From the NCBI GenBank assembly GCA_003427395.1, contig BFEA01000242.1, positions 396,967-426,516 of the forward strand: a stretch of 29,550 nt of DNA, read 5' to 3'. The translations under genes and the position numbers were made by a program. Position 1 is the stretch's first letter; the number at the start of each line of letters is the position of its first letter. The stretch is from Chara braunii. Lineage: Eukaryota > Streptophyta > Charophyceae > Charales > Characeae. Shown in pieces: positions 18,690 to 28,316 of the stretch. The notes below the pieces were generated by a model. It ran no database searches, was not told the DNA's origin, and saw only the letters and a list, made by a program, of their open reading frames with translations.

Positions 18690-19503
18690 AACCACGCGAT
18701 ACAAGACAAAGCAAACCAACTCAGACAAACAAATAAGCCTAGTCCCTTTTTCGTACGTCCTGACCCATAACTCAGAAAAACCTTTGTGTCCGAGCGAGAC
18801 GCACATGAAGTTGCATAAACAGAATGTAATCGTCAAGGGAATCATAACGCTCAACCATGTGTACTCAGTTGATCTGCTATCATGGCGACGCTTCATGCGT
18901 TACCCAAATCCGCGCACCCTCTCATCCCTATAGTGCCAAAATTGTGGCCTTGATGCAGAATCCGCCACGACCATTCAATCCGCAGCATGCCAGAACCCCC
19001 ATTTTGCATGTTTACTCGTTCGATTTGGTTGAGGAACGGGCAAGTTACGTTATCTTTCCCTCTCGTCTTTCTCCTTCCCTCTTCGCACGGTTCCTTCCAC
19101 GCACACCTTCTTTTATTTATCTCTCATTCTAGTCACTTAACATTAAAACTAGCGTCTCCTTCTAGCTCGCCCAACCCAAGACCTCCGAATAACTTCCTCC
19201 CCCACTTGATTGCGTTAGATATCGAGTAAAACATGACTTTTACCCATTCACAATATCCATTCACCGCTGCCTTCGTCACTTCCCTCACCTATCTTTCCGT
19301 ATCTGATCCTGATTCCAGCCAGATTCATGCACCTCCTTTTTGCCTGCTCTGTCTCTCTCCTCACTCGCCTCCACTACTACCTACCACTCTCTCTTCTTCT
19401 ACCAACTTTGCTCCCTCCTTCGCCTGCCTTCCTTACTCCCGTCGTAGTCCCCTCTCCTACCTTTCTTTTCTTTTCTTCTCTCATCTGCCTTCTTCCTCTG
19501 CAG
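18690..19503. other. Unique-looking DNA grading into a pyrimidine-rich tract
   Basis: No gene recognised. From about 19050 to 19503 the plus strand is strongly C/T-rich, ending TTCTTCCTCTGCAG, which looks like a polypyrimidine tract and 3' splice site. Open frames here are Ser/Pro/Leu-rich products of that bias. Confidence 0.5.
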
Positions 19504-19591
19504 GTACTTTAGCGCAGCCCAGCCGATTACATTCGGACCACACTGATTGTTTGGAGAAAAGCTGCGGAATGAACTAGCTACCATTCGGCCG
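19504..19591 (+). other. Possible internal exon (88 nt), probably non-coding
   Basis: Bounded on the left by a long pyrimidine tract and CTGCAG (19490-19503) and on the right by GGTAAGT (donor GT at 19592). All three frames contain a stop within the segment, so it would be a non-coding or terminal exon, or a chance pair of splice-like sites. No neighbouring exon was identified. Confidence 0.3.
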
Positions 19592-19854
19592 GTAAGTCTT
19601 TCGCCCCCTGTACCCAAGTTCGATAGCAACTCAATTTCAAAGAAAACAGCCCTTGACCCAGATTCTCAATTAACATTGTCCATCATTACCCAGTCAGACA
19701 GCAACCCATCCTCGAAGAAAACAACCCTTTGCTGCTCCGCTGTCGGACTGTTTTTTCCATAATACTCTTCAGACCCGGTCCAGACAGTTTACCACGGGAT
19801 GAATCTAGTCATGTGTGGTACCAAGTTCGTTCGGGGCCACTTTGTAGGCCGCAA

Positions 19855-19910
19855 TAAAATGAATAAAATAAAATAAAAATAAAAAATAAAAATAAAAACA
19901 AAATCCGAGA
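19855..19910. repeat. A-rich (AAATA)n tract
   Basis: AATAAAATAAAATAAAAATA-type repeat. It lies on the far side of the tRNA-like array, and on the minus strand could be the tail of a retroposon. Confidence 0.7.
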
Positions 19911-19967
19911 TCAGAATCAGGGCGTACTCACATTAGCATGTTCCTGACTGAATTTGACTGCAGTTGC

Positions 19968-20650
19968 TAATCCCACAGGCCTGCTTTTCAATAGTTCGTG
20001 GGTATACCACCTGAGCTAGGCTCAGTGGCATTGTTCTCACAAATCTCCTTTTCAACAGTTTGCGATTGTACCAACTGAGACAGCGTAGGTACTGAGCCCA
20101 CAGGACTGTTTTTCAACAGCCTGCGGGTGTACCACCTGGGCTTAGCCCAATGGCATCAGTCCCACAGGACTGTTTTTCAACAGTTGGCGGGTGTTCCAAC
20201 CGAGCTTGGCCCAGTGGCAATTCCGGACCTGCGTTTCAATAATTTGTAGGTGTACCGTTTAAGCTAGGTCAGTTGGTGCTTGTCCCACATGCCTATTCTC
20301 AACAGTTTGCGAGTGTACCAACTGAGCTAAGCCCAACAACACTGATCCCGCGGGCCTGTTTTCCAACAATCTGAGGGTGGACCAACTGAGCTAGGCCCAG
20401 CGGGGCCTGTTTTTTTCAACAGTCTGCGGGTATACCAACTGAGCTAGGCCTAGTGGCATCGGTCCCACGGGCCTGTTCCAACAGTTCGCAGGTGTATAGT
20501 TGATCTAGGCCTAGTGGCACTATTCCAGACCTGTCTTTCAACATCTGTGGGTGTACCACCTGCGCTAGGCCCAGTGACACTAAATTAAATTCCGCAGAAC
20601 TGTTTTTCAACAGCCTGCAGGCGTACCAATTGAGCTAAGTCCGCAACTGT
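19968..20650 (-). repeat. Tandem array of eleven tRNA-like half units (about 60 bp)
   Basis: On the minus strand each unit carries an A-box-like GGCCTAGCTCAGTTGGTAC, followed by CACCCGCAGACTGTTGAAAA and CAG, then CCTGTGGGAC. The plus-strand equivalents of ACCAACTGAGC fall near 20008, 20070, 20131, 20195, 20253, 20317, 20381, 20434, 20495, 20555 and 20624. CTGTT-GAAA-AACAG forms a 5-bp stem with a GNRA tetraloop in most units. No B-box is present within a unit. The same module occurs singly at 9078-9117 and, diverged, at 7125. Confidence 0.8.
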
Positions 20651-20651
20651 T

Positions 20652-20796
20652 GTTCCCTTGGGCCTATTCACACTCAAATTTCTCACAGCAGATTGCGGCT
20701 GGCGGACGGTGCATCAGCAGGGGGATCCTGCCACTCAAGCTTCTTCCGCCTCATGGGCTAAGCATCCTCTGGCTTGCATGCATTTGAACTCCTCAG
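20652..20796 (-). repeat. R4 dispersed repeat, copy 1
   Basis: On the minus strand: GAGGAGTTCAAATGCATGCA, CCCATGAGGCGGAAGAAG, CCGCCAGCCGCAATCTGCTG, TTTGAGTGTGAATAGGCCC. It matches 22465-22612 and 29024-29162, both on plus. It directly precedes the tRNA-like array on the minus strand. Confidence 0.65.
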
Positions 20797-20799
20797 TCC

Positions 20800-21180
20800 A
20801 TGTGTCAAAACGGGCAAGATAAAGGGATCCCGTCAATGCTCCGAACAGGCCCCGAGCCTGCCAAGAGTGACACACGCTCAGGTCCTCGGCCGCCGTGGCG
20901 GACACCCGTGGAGATCCCCACCGCTCCTTACTGTAATGGCGTCCTCAACAACCCATGGCGGGAAGCACTTCCACGTTCACCCAAAGGGGTGACAATGCGG
21001 TTACCGTCCCCCTCTCGCTTCTTGTTCGACAGTTCGAATACTCCCTAATTTTCTCTTCAAGGTTCTTTTCATCCTCTCCTCGCAGTATTTCTTCGTCGTC
21101 AGTCCTAGAGGCAGCTTTCCAGCCTAGTCAGTGCTGGGACCTCTAAAATTTGACAAAAACAAAAGGGATAAAATTTTAAA
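20800..21180. other. Unassigned sequence
   Basis: No gene or repeat recognised. GC-balanced, with short open frames only. Confidence 0.4.
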
Positions 21181-21194
21181 ATTAAAATCAACTA

Positions 21195-21345
21195 AACTAG
21201 AGAACTGAGGGAGGCGTAGAGAACTGAGGGAGGCGTAGAGAACTGAGGGAGGCGGGGACTCACCCGCACCCTCGCCGCGTGCTGACCTCGAACCCCAAAC
21301 CTGTCGCTTGAAAGTCCAATACCGTAACCATTAGAACTAGGTCGA
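21195..21345 (-). mobile_element. tRNA-derived SINE ('SINE-C')
   Basis: On the minus strand the head is CCTAGTTCTAATGGTTACGG (21322-21341) with B-box GGGGTTCGAGGTC (21283-21295), closely matching the head of SINE-B copy 4 (CCTAGCACTAGCGGTTACGG and GGGGATCGAGATC). The body differs: it holds three tandem copies of the 19-mer GAACTGAGGGAGGCGTAGA (plus strand, about 21200-21255, last copy diverged) and then AT-rich DNA. Confidence 0.6.
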
Positions 21346-21940
21346 AGGCTATGCTAAGTAAGTGTGAACCTGTGTATGAATAGTCGTGGGACCGTGACTG
21401 GTCCTACCCGCACGAACCAGGCTTCGCCTTGGCCTATCGGCCAACCTCCTGACCGTTAGGAGACGCCGAGACGCCACCCGCGTCTAGGATCGTAGCTATT
21501 CTGGTATCCCGGTCGTCGGGCGCTCGACATACTTTGTCGAACTTCCAAACTTTCCCCATTATTAGGTCTGCCAACGCCGCGCCCTTCGACTCGTTGTCCA
21601 ACATAAACTTCCCGCCTGTGGGCAAGGTAAAGTTTTTATCCTCCTCGCGCTGTGTCCTGCCAGAGGCCGAACTTGTTGCGAAGTAAATTTAGTCTTTAGA
21701 AAATAAAAGAAAAATATAATCAACAAAAAAATTTACAGAAGAGAGAGTAACCGGGCCCTACGGCTTTGGAGCCATTTCGCTAGCCTAGCATTGCCGATGA
21801 CTAACGGCCACCTCACAGTGCAGCGCAATAATGCGTGCCCCACATAGTTTCTAATTCGGTCGTATTTGACTCGGAGTCTCGCCAAGAGCGAGGTTGCCGA
21901 GGTAAGCACCCTGATGGGTTTTACCTCATCAACGCATTTC
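21346..21940. other. Unassigned sequence
   Basis: No RNA gene or protein recognised. An A-rich stretch lies at about 21680-21735. Confidence 0.4.
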
Positions 21941-21952
21941 ATTGATCAAGGA

Positions 21953-21973
21953 CGCACCCAGTGCGTCCTTTAA
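21953..21973. repeat. Perfect small palindrome
   Basis: AAGGACGCA - CCCAG - TGCGTCCTT, nine-bp arms and a five-nt loop, immediately upstream of the GGCAAATACTCTTGTAAGGG near-palindrome and SINE-B copy 4. It could form a stem-loop; there is no T run to call it a terminator. Confidence 0.6.
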
Positions 21974-22034
21974 AAAGAACGGCAAATACTCTTGTAAGGG
22001 TGTTTGCTACGACATTGCGCAGTATTTTATTTTA

Positions 22035-22320
22035 GGTGTCCGTCAGAGATAGACCAAGACTTGGGCCTAGCACTAGCGGTTACGGCGTCAGACTTTCATC
22101 ACGGACATTCGGGGATCGAGATCGAGCGGTGACGATGCAAAAGTATCAGAGTAGCGCAAAGGGACCGAGGGGTCGAGGGCCCGGCGGGGCTGTCCTCCTT
22201 GGTTTTATCGTCGGCAGCGTCGGAGCGATGCAGGCGGTTTCGTCCATCGTCTTCGAACGATTAGAAGTTCTAAATATTTTATTAGTTATTGTCGTATTTT
22301 TATTGTGCTTTGATGTTTCT
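22035..22320 (+). mobile_element. SINE-B copy 4
   Basis: This is the best-preserved copy. It starts GGTGTCCGTCAGAGATAGAC, with tRNA-like head GGGCCTAGCACTAGCGGTTA and B-box GGGGATCGAGATCG (22111-22124), then the body GAGGGGTCGAGGGCCCGGCG and the tail ATTAGAAGTTCTAAATATTT. The head resembles tRNAs with a GGTTA D-arm, but the anticodon arm is not intact, so it is not a tRNA gene. Confidence 0.7.
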
Positions 22321-22464
22321 TGACATAGGCGCGGTACCGGTTTCGAGGGTCATCGTGACAGTTGAAGACCTTGCGATTGCCCCTCTTCCGGTTGACTTAC
22401 TAATTCCTATGTGTTCGGGATGTCGACGAAATTCTCCGGCCTTGTTTGTCTTAAAAACACGGGC

Positions 22465-22612
22465 GGAGGAGTTCAACGTGCATGCGACCCCTTGGGAGAT
22501 TTGGCCTAAGAGACAGCAGAAGACTCAGCGGCACGGATCTGCTGTAGGTGTGCCGCCCGCCAACCACGGTCCACAGAGAGGGGTTTGAGTGTGAGCATGC
22601 CCGTCGGGGCCC
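22465..22612 (+). repeat. R4 dispersed repeat, copy 2
   Basis: GGAGGAGTTCAACGTGCATG, CCGCCCGCCAACCACGGTCC and GGTTTGAGTGTGAGCATGCC match the copies at 20652-20796 (minus) and 29024-29162 (plus). Confidence 0.65.
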
Positions 22613-23079
22613 TTGAGGCACGGGAACAACCATACAGACTTATCAAAGTCCTAAATGGGTCAACTAGGTGCCCTATTGTAAGAAGCCTGTGTGACCGCGA
22701 GATAAGGGAATTCGTGGCCATCGGCTCTTACGCCGATTGTGGGTGGCGCCATGCAACCTGCAAAGTATCAATCCTTCGCTATTTCAGGCAGCCAGGGCCT
22801 TGCTCCATCTGGAAAGGCACAACAGTGCGATTCGAACCATGCCTGCACACCAACGAGGGTCAGGGCCACTGTGGCGGAGGTCGCAGCAAGCGCCGGTGAG
22901 CAGGCCGGTCGCCGTTCTCCGAGTATAGGAGCGAAAGGATGATTAGACCACGTTGTGGCTGACATTTTTCGGAGTCCCCCTCAAGGTGGTCGGAGCAGCT
23001 GGGGAAGCCGCAGCGCTGAGGTGCTGGCGGACGTAGTGAAGGAAACTGTGTAGGAGACTGCAAATACGAGGTAAGGCAG

Positions 23080-24215
23080 TAAAGGCAAAACGGAGCATGC
23101 GGGCGGGGAGGCCCTGAACAGGGAGGCAGCGAATGAACCTGACCCGGGATCACGTCGGGGTGCGTTCGGAGGTGAAGACGAGGGAGGTTGGACATGGCGA
23201 GTAGGAAATTTCATAGTTCGCTCGATCCTTGATGAAATCGAGCGGACTAAGGCTCGGATCCGGGGTTCTCAGGACGGGCAACCTCGAATTCGTAGCCGGA
23301 TGGGTGCCAAAGTTAGTAGGAGAGAGATTAGTAGACGAAGGGGGCTGCGCGGAGAAGTCGACCCGATGGCTATGGTAGAACGAAGAGGACATTTCTCGCC
23401 CGATTCCTGATGGAATCGGGCGAATCAAAGGTCGAAACAGGGGTTTTGTCGTGGTGCGAATGTGATGGCAAGGTCAATTTTGAGGTTAGATGGGTAGTAT
23501 GAGAGTTAGGGGGAGATAGGGCCGCGCGGAAGCATTGGGGAAAAGGAGGAAGAACGGGTATATTCGCTCAATTATGAGCGGATACGAAAGAAGGAAGGGC
23601 ATACGTAGAGTTTTTATGTGGGGTGAACCCGATTTCGTGGTTAGTTTTAGCGCAAAATTAGTAGAATAAGGGTTAGCAAGGAAGCGAGCTGCGCAGGACA
23701 TGTCGGACGAGATGAATGCTGGCGCAGAGAAAGCAACTTGCCCTAGTCTCAACGGGAACAAACAAGCTAGGTATCAGTCCTGGGTTCCTCGGCTTTACGG
23801 ACTGATCGGTGTACTCGGTTTTTGTGATTAGAGCACGGCCAGAGACACTTACCTGGTATCAAGGTCGCAACCGTTGTTATCAAAGTAATCTACCCGACTG
23901 TTGACAGCTCAGTGTTCGGAGTATCTTTGCCTTGAGCGAACCCAGTCAGGAGGATTGGCCAGGAGCGTTGTGGGGCGATGAACAAATACGTGTCGACGAC
24001 AGCAGAACAACTACTGAGCATGAAGGGGTGAGCAGCAGGAGTAGGATACTTACCTGTAGCCGGTACGTTGATCCTAACGATGGGAGTAGTGCTCCTCCAT
24101 CTCTCTGCGCGCATGTATCCGGTCTCTTTTTAGCTGAAGATTCATTCGATTTTGCTCATTTTGTCGGTAGAAGTAGCGTGGGGCAGCCGTGGGGTAGGAG
24201 ACTTTACCTGGTTCG
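23080..24215 (+). repeat. R3 satellite array, copy 2
   Basis: Homologous to 11770-12725. Stem-loops recur at 23219-23244 (CGCTCGAT/ATCGAGCG), 23397-23422 (CGCCCGAT/ATCGGGCG) and 23565-23580 (CGCTC/GAGCG), with spacings of 178 and 168 bp. The two best loops are CCTTGATGAA and TCCTGATGGA. Stem position 4 changes from T-A to C-G between the first two, keeping the pair. Confidence 0.7.
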
Positions 24216-24839
24216 GTCGATACACCGCCCCGCCTCCGATTCTCGGTATCTGGAACGACGGGGCAGATGGGGAAGATGCACCTGGTGAAAAGCTCATTTT
24301 GGTGTGATTGTCTTAGTAACTACGGAAGCATAGCACTTACCTCTACGGTAGACTATCAGCGGAGAGGTTAACTCAACTGCTGATACAGGTGTTGACGATT
24401 GATGCTGCGACAGTCGGACAAGGACAGGGGGGGGGTTCGTAACAACGGTTTGGTAGGACTGCAGGTCTGAAAGCGATTTAGGAGGAAGAAGGTAACAACG
24501 TGAGGGAGCGGTGTTGAAAACTTACCAGCTGGCCAGCACGTGCTCCACATGTCAATAGGGAGAGCAACTCTCTATCCCTCAACAAGAGGTAACGGGCAGG
24601 ACAGTATAGACTCTCACCATCTACCACAAGTCCACTATCGCCCCATGTTAACGAGACCTCCAAGGTGAGGGAATGTACACTTACCTGTGGGAAGGGGCGC
24701 GAACAGACTGGCTGGAGACTGACTGTGAACCTGCAGGTCCACCCGATGGCTGATGAACTGATTATATTGTCGAACCGCCTTACTGTGTGCGAACGGTGAA
24801 GAGAAGGGAACAGGCTGCAAAGGCCAGGAGACTTACCTG
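23847..24839 (-). other. Putative spliced minus-strand transcription unit (seven donor motifs)
   Basis: On the minus strand CAGGTAAGT occurs at 24831-24839, 24679-24687, 24048-24056 and 23847-23855. Near matches are CAGGTAAAG (24202-24210), AGGTAAGTG (24334-24342) and CTGGTAAG (24521-24528). All are on one strand within 1 kb. One short intron looks convincing: the donor at 24528 followed about 60 nt on by TTCTTCCTCCTAAATCGC and TTTCAG. Other acceptors are ambiguous and exons would be short. No continuous protein emerges, so a non-coding spliced RNA, a decayed gene, or a U1-binding-rich repeat are all possible. Confidence 0.35.
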
Positions 24840-24889
24840 TTGGCCTAGGTGCCATCACCCACAACAGCCAAAGTAGTGTGAATGCAGGT

Positions 24890-25150
24890 TTGTCTGTTAG
24901 CTGGTGCGTTGCCCAGCTTAGTGATAGCTTTGGGGTAAGGCCAATCGCAGAGACTGCAGATTTGCACGCTGGTCAGTGCACTATTCATTCGGCTGGTTGA
25001 AGCACCACGAATTACAGGGTAGATGCGTGTCTGACCATGGCTTGACTAAGTCACTGGAGGAGGGATTGAGCTTGAAAAGAGGGAGGGTTGCCGCAAGTTG
25101 GAGAATCATCAGAGGGTCAACGACTGATGGGTTAAGTTCTATGTGTTTCG
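24890..25150. other. Unassigned sequence before copy B
   Basis: Contains a purine-rich stretch GAAAAGAGGGAGGG (25074-25087) about 65 bp before copy B. No gene recognised. Confidence 0.35.
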
Positions 25151-25632
25151 ACCATCATTGTGGGCCCTCAGGCGAGTGAAGATTGCAAGACCCTCTTCGG
25201 CGAGTTGAGTCAGTCCCCCTTATGTATCTCGAGAGTATGAAACCCCTATTTTTGTCCTTCTGTCTGGTCCAGTTCTGAGAGGAAGGCGGCAGGCAGGATT
25301 GCAACCCGTAGGACCGCAACAAGACTCTGTGGGGAGTCAGCCCACCGATTGCGGGAGCTCTGCCGAAACTCATGAGGAGTTATGGAGGCAGGGAACTGAA
25401 AGGTAACCATCGCTTCATTTATAACCCCTATCAGTATTCCTTGTTGTGTCTTGACTGAGTATATTGCCTGCATCCCTACTTTTACTTTTAGTTTGACTTT
25501 CAGGACATAAATCAGACTAAGTGAAGGAATGTATGCCCAATGTCAGTTTCAGTTTTATTGTATGACTGAAAGCAGATTGTGGGATTGCATCTGGGGGAAA
25601 GATGGGAGAAAGACAATATTGCTTGAGTTTGA

Positions 25633-26376
25633 TTGGGTCTATCAAAGGCTGGGCAAGTCTCCATAAGTTTGAGGAGGCCCAATGCTATGTTTGTTTTGGA
25701 TTGCTTGGAGACCAGACATGTTCCATAAATCTGGGTGGTCTGGTTGTTGTGACTTGTGAGGGTTGAATGTGAACGACTTTTCAGGGACCAAGCATGTTCC
25801 ATAAATTTGGGTGGCTTGGTCGCCTTTTTTAATTTGGTTTTCTTTCAGTTTCTTTAGTTTCTGAATGAGGAGGTCTGAGCATGTTCCATAAGTTTGAGTG
25901 GCTCGGCCTCTTCCTGCTTTGGCTTTAAGAGAAATGAACCAGGCTGAGGACCAAGACATGTTTCATAAGTTTGGGTGGTCTTGGTCCAACGCCACGCACA
26001 TGCAGGAACTAAAAGGTTATAATCTGGCGATACTTTACTACTATTCTATCTATGAATAGGCTAGTCAGACAGGGTTCCATAAGTCTGGGTGGTCTGGCTA
26101 TAACTTATCACAAACTGAAGAAGAGTATTCATTAAGAGTAAATTTGTGGTACGAATGAACAAATTGAATCTTGAGCTAAAGATGATCGGTTCAGTTATAT
26201 GCTACCTCAAAAGACTAAGTGCAGATAATTATATGAATTTTGGATATTTAAATAGTTCAGGGCGACTAGGGTGGCTTAATCACATGCTAAAAGAAGAGAA
26301 AAGTTGTTGTTCCCTGTGTTTGTGTATACTCCATGACTGAGCTAGACATGTTCTATAAGTTTGGATGGTCTAGCTT
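25633..26376 (+). repeat. Array of conserved-loop, variable-stem hairpins (copy B)
   Basis: The loop core is ATGTTCCATAAGTTTGGGTG. Stems: ATTGGG/CCCAAT (outer, from about 25633), ACCAGAC/GTCTGGT (25711-25744), GACCAAGC/GCTTGGTC (25786-25821), CTGAGC/GCTCGG with one G-U (25875-25906), GGACCAAGAC/GTCTTGGTCC (25948-25987), TAGTCAGAC/GTCTGGCTA with one G-U (26062-26100) and AGCTAGAC/GTCTAGCT (26340-26375). Most are perfect helices of 7-10 bp. Confidence 0.78.
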
Positions 26377-26644
26377 TATGCCCTATGTAAGTTGGGTATA
26401 AAGGGATGATGGACTATTGTTTGATAAATTGACTTTGGGATGGTGAGAATACTTACCTTTGTGGTTTGACCTGCATGTGACTGAGTACGACTACTGTTTA
26501 GTCTGAGTTTCAGTTGATGGGTAGTTGCTTTAGTTGCTCGCCACATGCTAGCGTCATAAAAGGTCGTTTCAATTCTTGCATTTTCTGAGCCAAGTTTTTT
26601 TTACTTAGGTCAATTTCTGCATTTTCTGGGATTTTTTATTATAC

Positions 26645-27225
26645 TTGGTCTTGTATAAATCTTGGTAAGTCACTTTCTCTAAGGGAAGCGCTGCCGAAAT
26701 TTCTACAAAACCAAAGAATTAGTTAGATTTTGTTTGATTTATGATCCAATTTTTCTGACTTTTTTGGCTTAGTAAGAATCTGGAAAGCCTCATTTTCTAA
26801 AGAGAGTGCTGCCCAAATTTTTTCTAATTCAGAAAGTTATACAAAATTTGACCTTTAGAAGTCAAAATCACTTTAGATTCTGAACTTAGCTTCGTATAAA
26901 TCTTGGCATAGCACTTTCTCTACGGGAAACACTGTCGAAATTTCTACAAATCTAAGGAGTTAGTTAAATTGTGTCTTAGTTAAACTCATGTCTTATTTAT
27001 GAGTTCATATCTGACTTAGTAAAAATCTGAAAAACCTTATTTTCTAAAGGGAGCGCTGCCCAAAGTTTTATTAATTCAAGGAGTTAGATAAAATTTGGCT
27101 TTCCAGATTTAAAATTTAGTTTTTGTTTTCATATTTGAGTTATTATAAATTATGGAAAGACACTTTTCCTACGGGAAGCGTTGCCGAAATTTTCTTAGTT
27201 TAGAGGAGTTAGATTATATTTTGAC
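26645..27225 (+). repeat. Tandem units of about 123 bp, five copies (copy B)
   Basis: Units start near 26645, 26763, 26886, 27011 and 27134. They alternate between a GTATAAATCTTGG type with CTACGGGAA and a TTAGTAAAAATCTG type with CTAAAGGGA, so copy B appears to have gained one two-unit block relative to copy A. Confidence 0.75.
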
Positions 27226-28177
27226 AGGTGGCAGGTGATTATATTTTGATAGGTGGCAGGTCTGACAATCCACTCTGTATAGAGGAGATTCTGTCAAAGG
27301 TCTACCTTTTCATTAGGCACCGACTTAAGGGTAGACTCAGGATTAGTTAAGTAGAATGATTATTTAAAAAATCGTGATATAAAGATTATTCTCCATAGAC
27401 TTATAGATTTCGCTTGGGGATTGACCTGTCTTGTGTTACAGGTCTTCTTGATCGATTGATTCAGGATTTGGGCTTAGATTCAACTTGATCCTACCAGGAT
27501 CATCTTCTGTTATCATTGATAACAAGTCGGTTGCCGATTCACCGGTTTACGATTCAATTCCAATCCACTCCTGCCACTCAACCTAAAGACTTTAGCCTTG
27601 TGATTTGAACTGTTTTGTTGTGTTTTCGCCCGAACTTTATTTGAATGGTCATTTAAGAAAAGTACTGAATATTTTATTTTGAGGAGTTGCACAAGAGTGA
27701 GGCTTGCATGGCTAAAGCAAGGAGTGTGAGTGCAGAGAATGGTTGAAGTTGACCCCGTGTAGTGCATAAACTTTTGGTTAAATCTTTGATGTGATTGCAG
27801 GTATGTTTGGTGATTCGGACTTTGGATTTGACTGTCTGCGCGCATATATATTTATATATGGCTGAGAGGAGTCTCACTGTGACTGTGAGAAGTGATCGTC
27901 TTATGTTAATAACCCTCTCTATATATGTAAATACATATGTCTTGAGTGTTTCATGCGGCCTACTGTGACCACGCGTAAGGGTTCAAGAGATTATGTTTTC
28001 GAGAGAAAAGAGACTTCCCCTGTTATCCTTTGTTTTTAGAGGTTTTTATAGTTGGACGTTGTAGTCCGTGGCAGCCGCCAAAGTCAAACCCCTTGATTTC
28101 TCTTCAGGCCCTGTATGATGGAGTTGGTCTTCAGGGCGATAAAAGACGATTGTCACCATAGGTATGAACATGTGTAC

Positions 28178-28316
28178 CACCCACTCTTCCCAGGGTGCAA
28201 AAGAGGGTGTGGTTCTCAACCGCACTTGAAGGTTGTCCAGCGTCGAGAGATCAGTCTCTCAAGGCGTGTGTCAGCCAACACTTGAGTGCCGAACGCGACC
28301 CTCGAGATTAACGAGG
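28178..28316 (+). repeat. Hairpin cluster in the fast-diverging segment of copy B
   Basis: CACCC/GGGTG (28178-28197), CAACC/GGTTG (about 28217-28235), GAGAGA/TCTCTC (28245-28260) and CCTCG/CGAGG (28300-28316). These occupy the position of the hairpins at 17499-17611 in copy A but have different sequences. Confidence 0.5.

Noticed and set aside
22768-22880. Minus-strand tRNA-like sequence (GGTTCGAATCGC with an A-box-like segment)
   Set aside because: The B-box-like motif is good but the A-box-like segment is too close and no cloverleaf forms. No repeat partner was identified.
25074-25087. Polypurine tract before copy B
   Set aside because: It is about 65 bp from the start of homology, and similar purine runs are common in this window.
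15018-26376. CRISPR-like array of regularly repeated hairpins
   Set aside because: Spacing is irregular, the shared part is the loop rather than a whole repeat, and the sequence is clearly eukaryotic.
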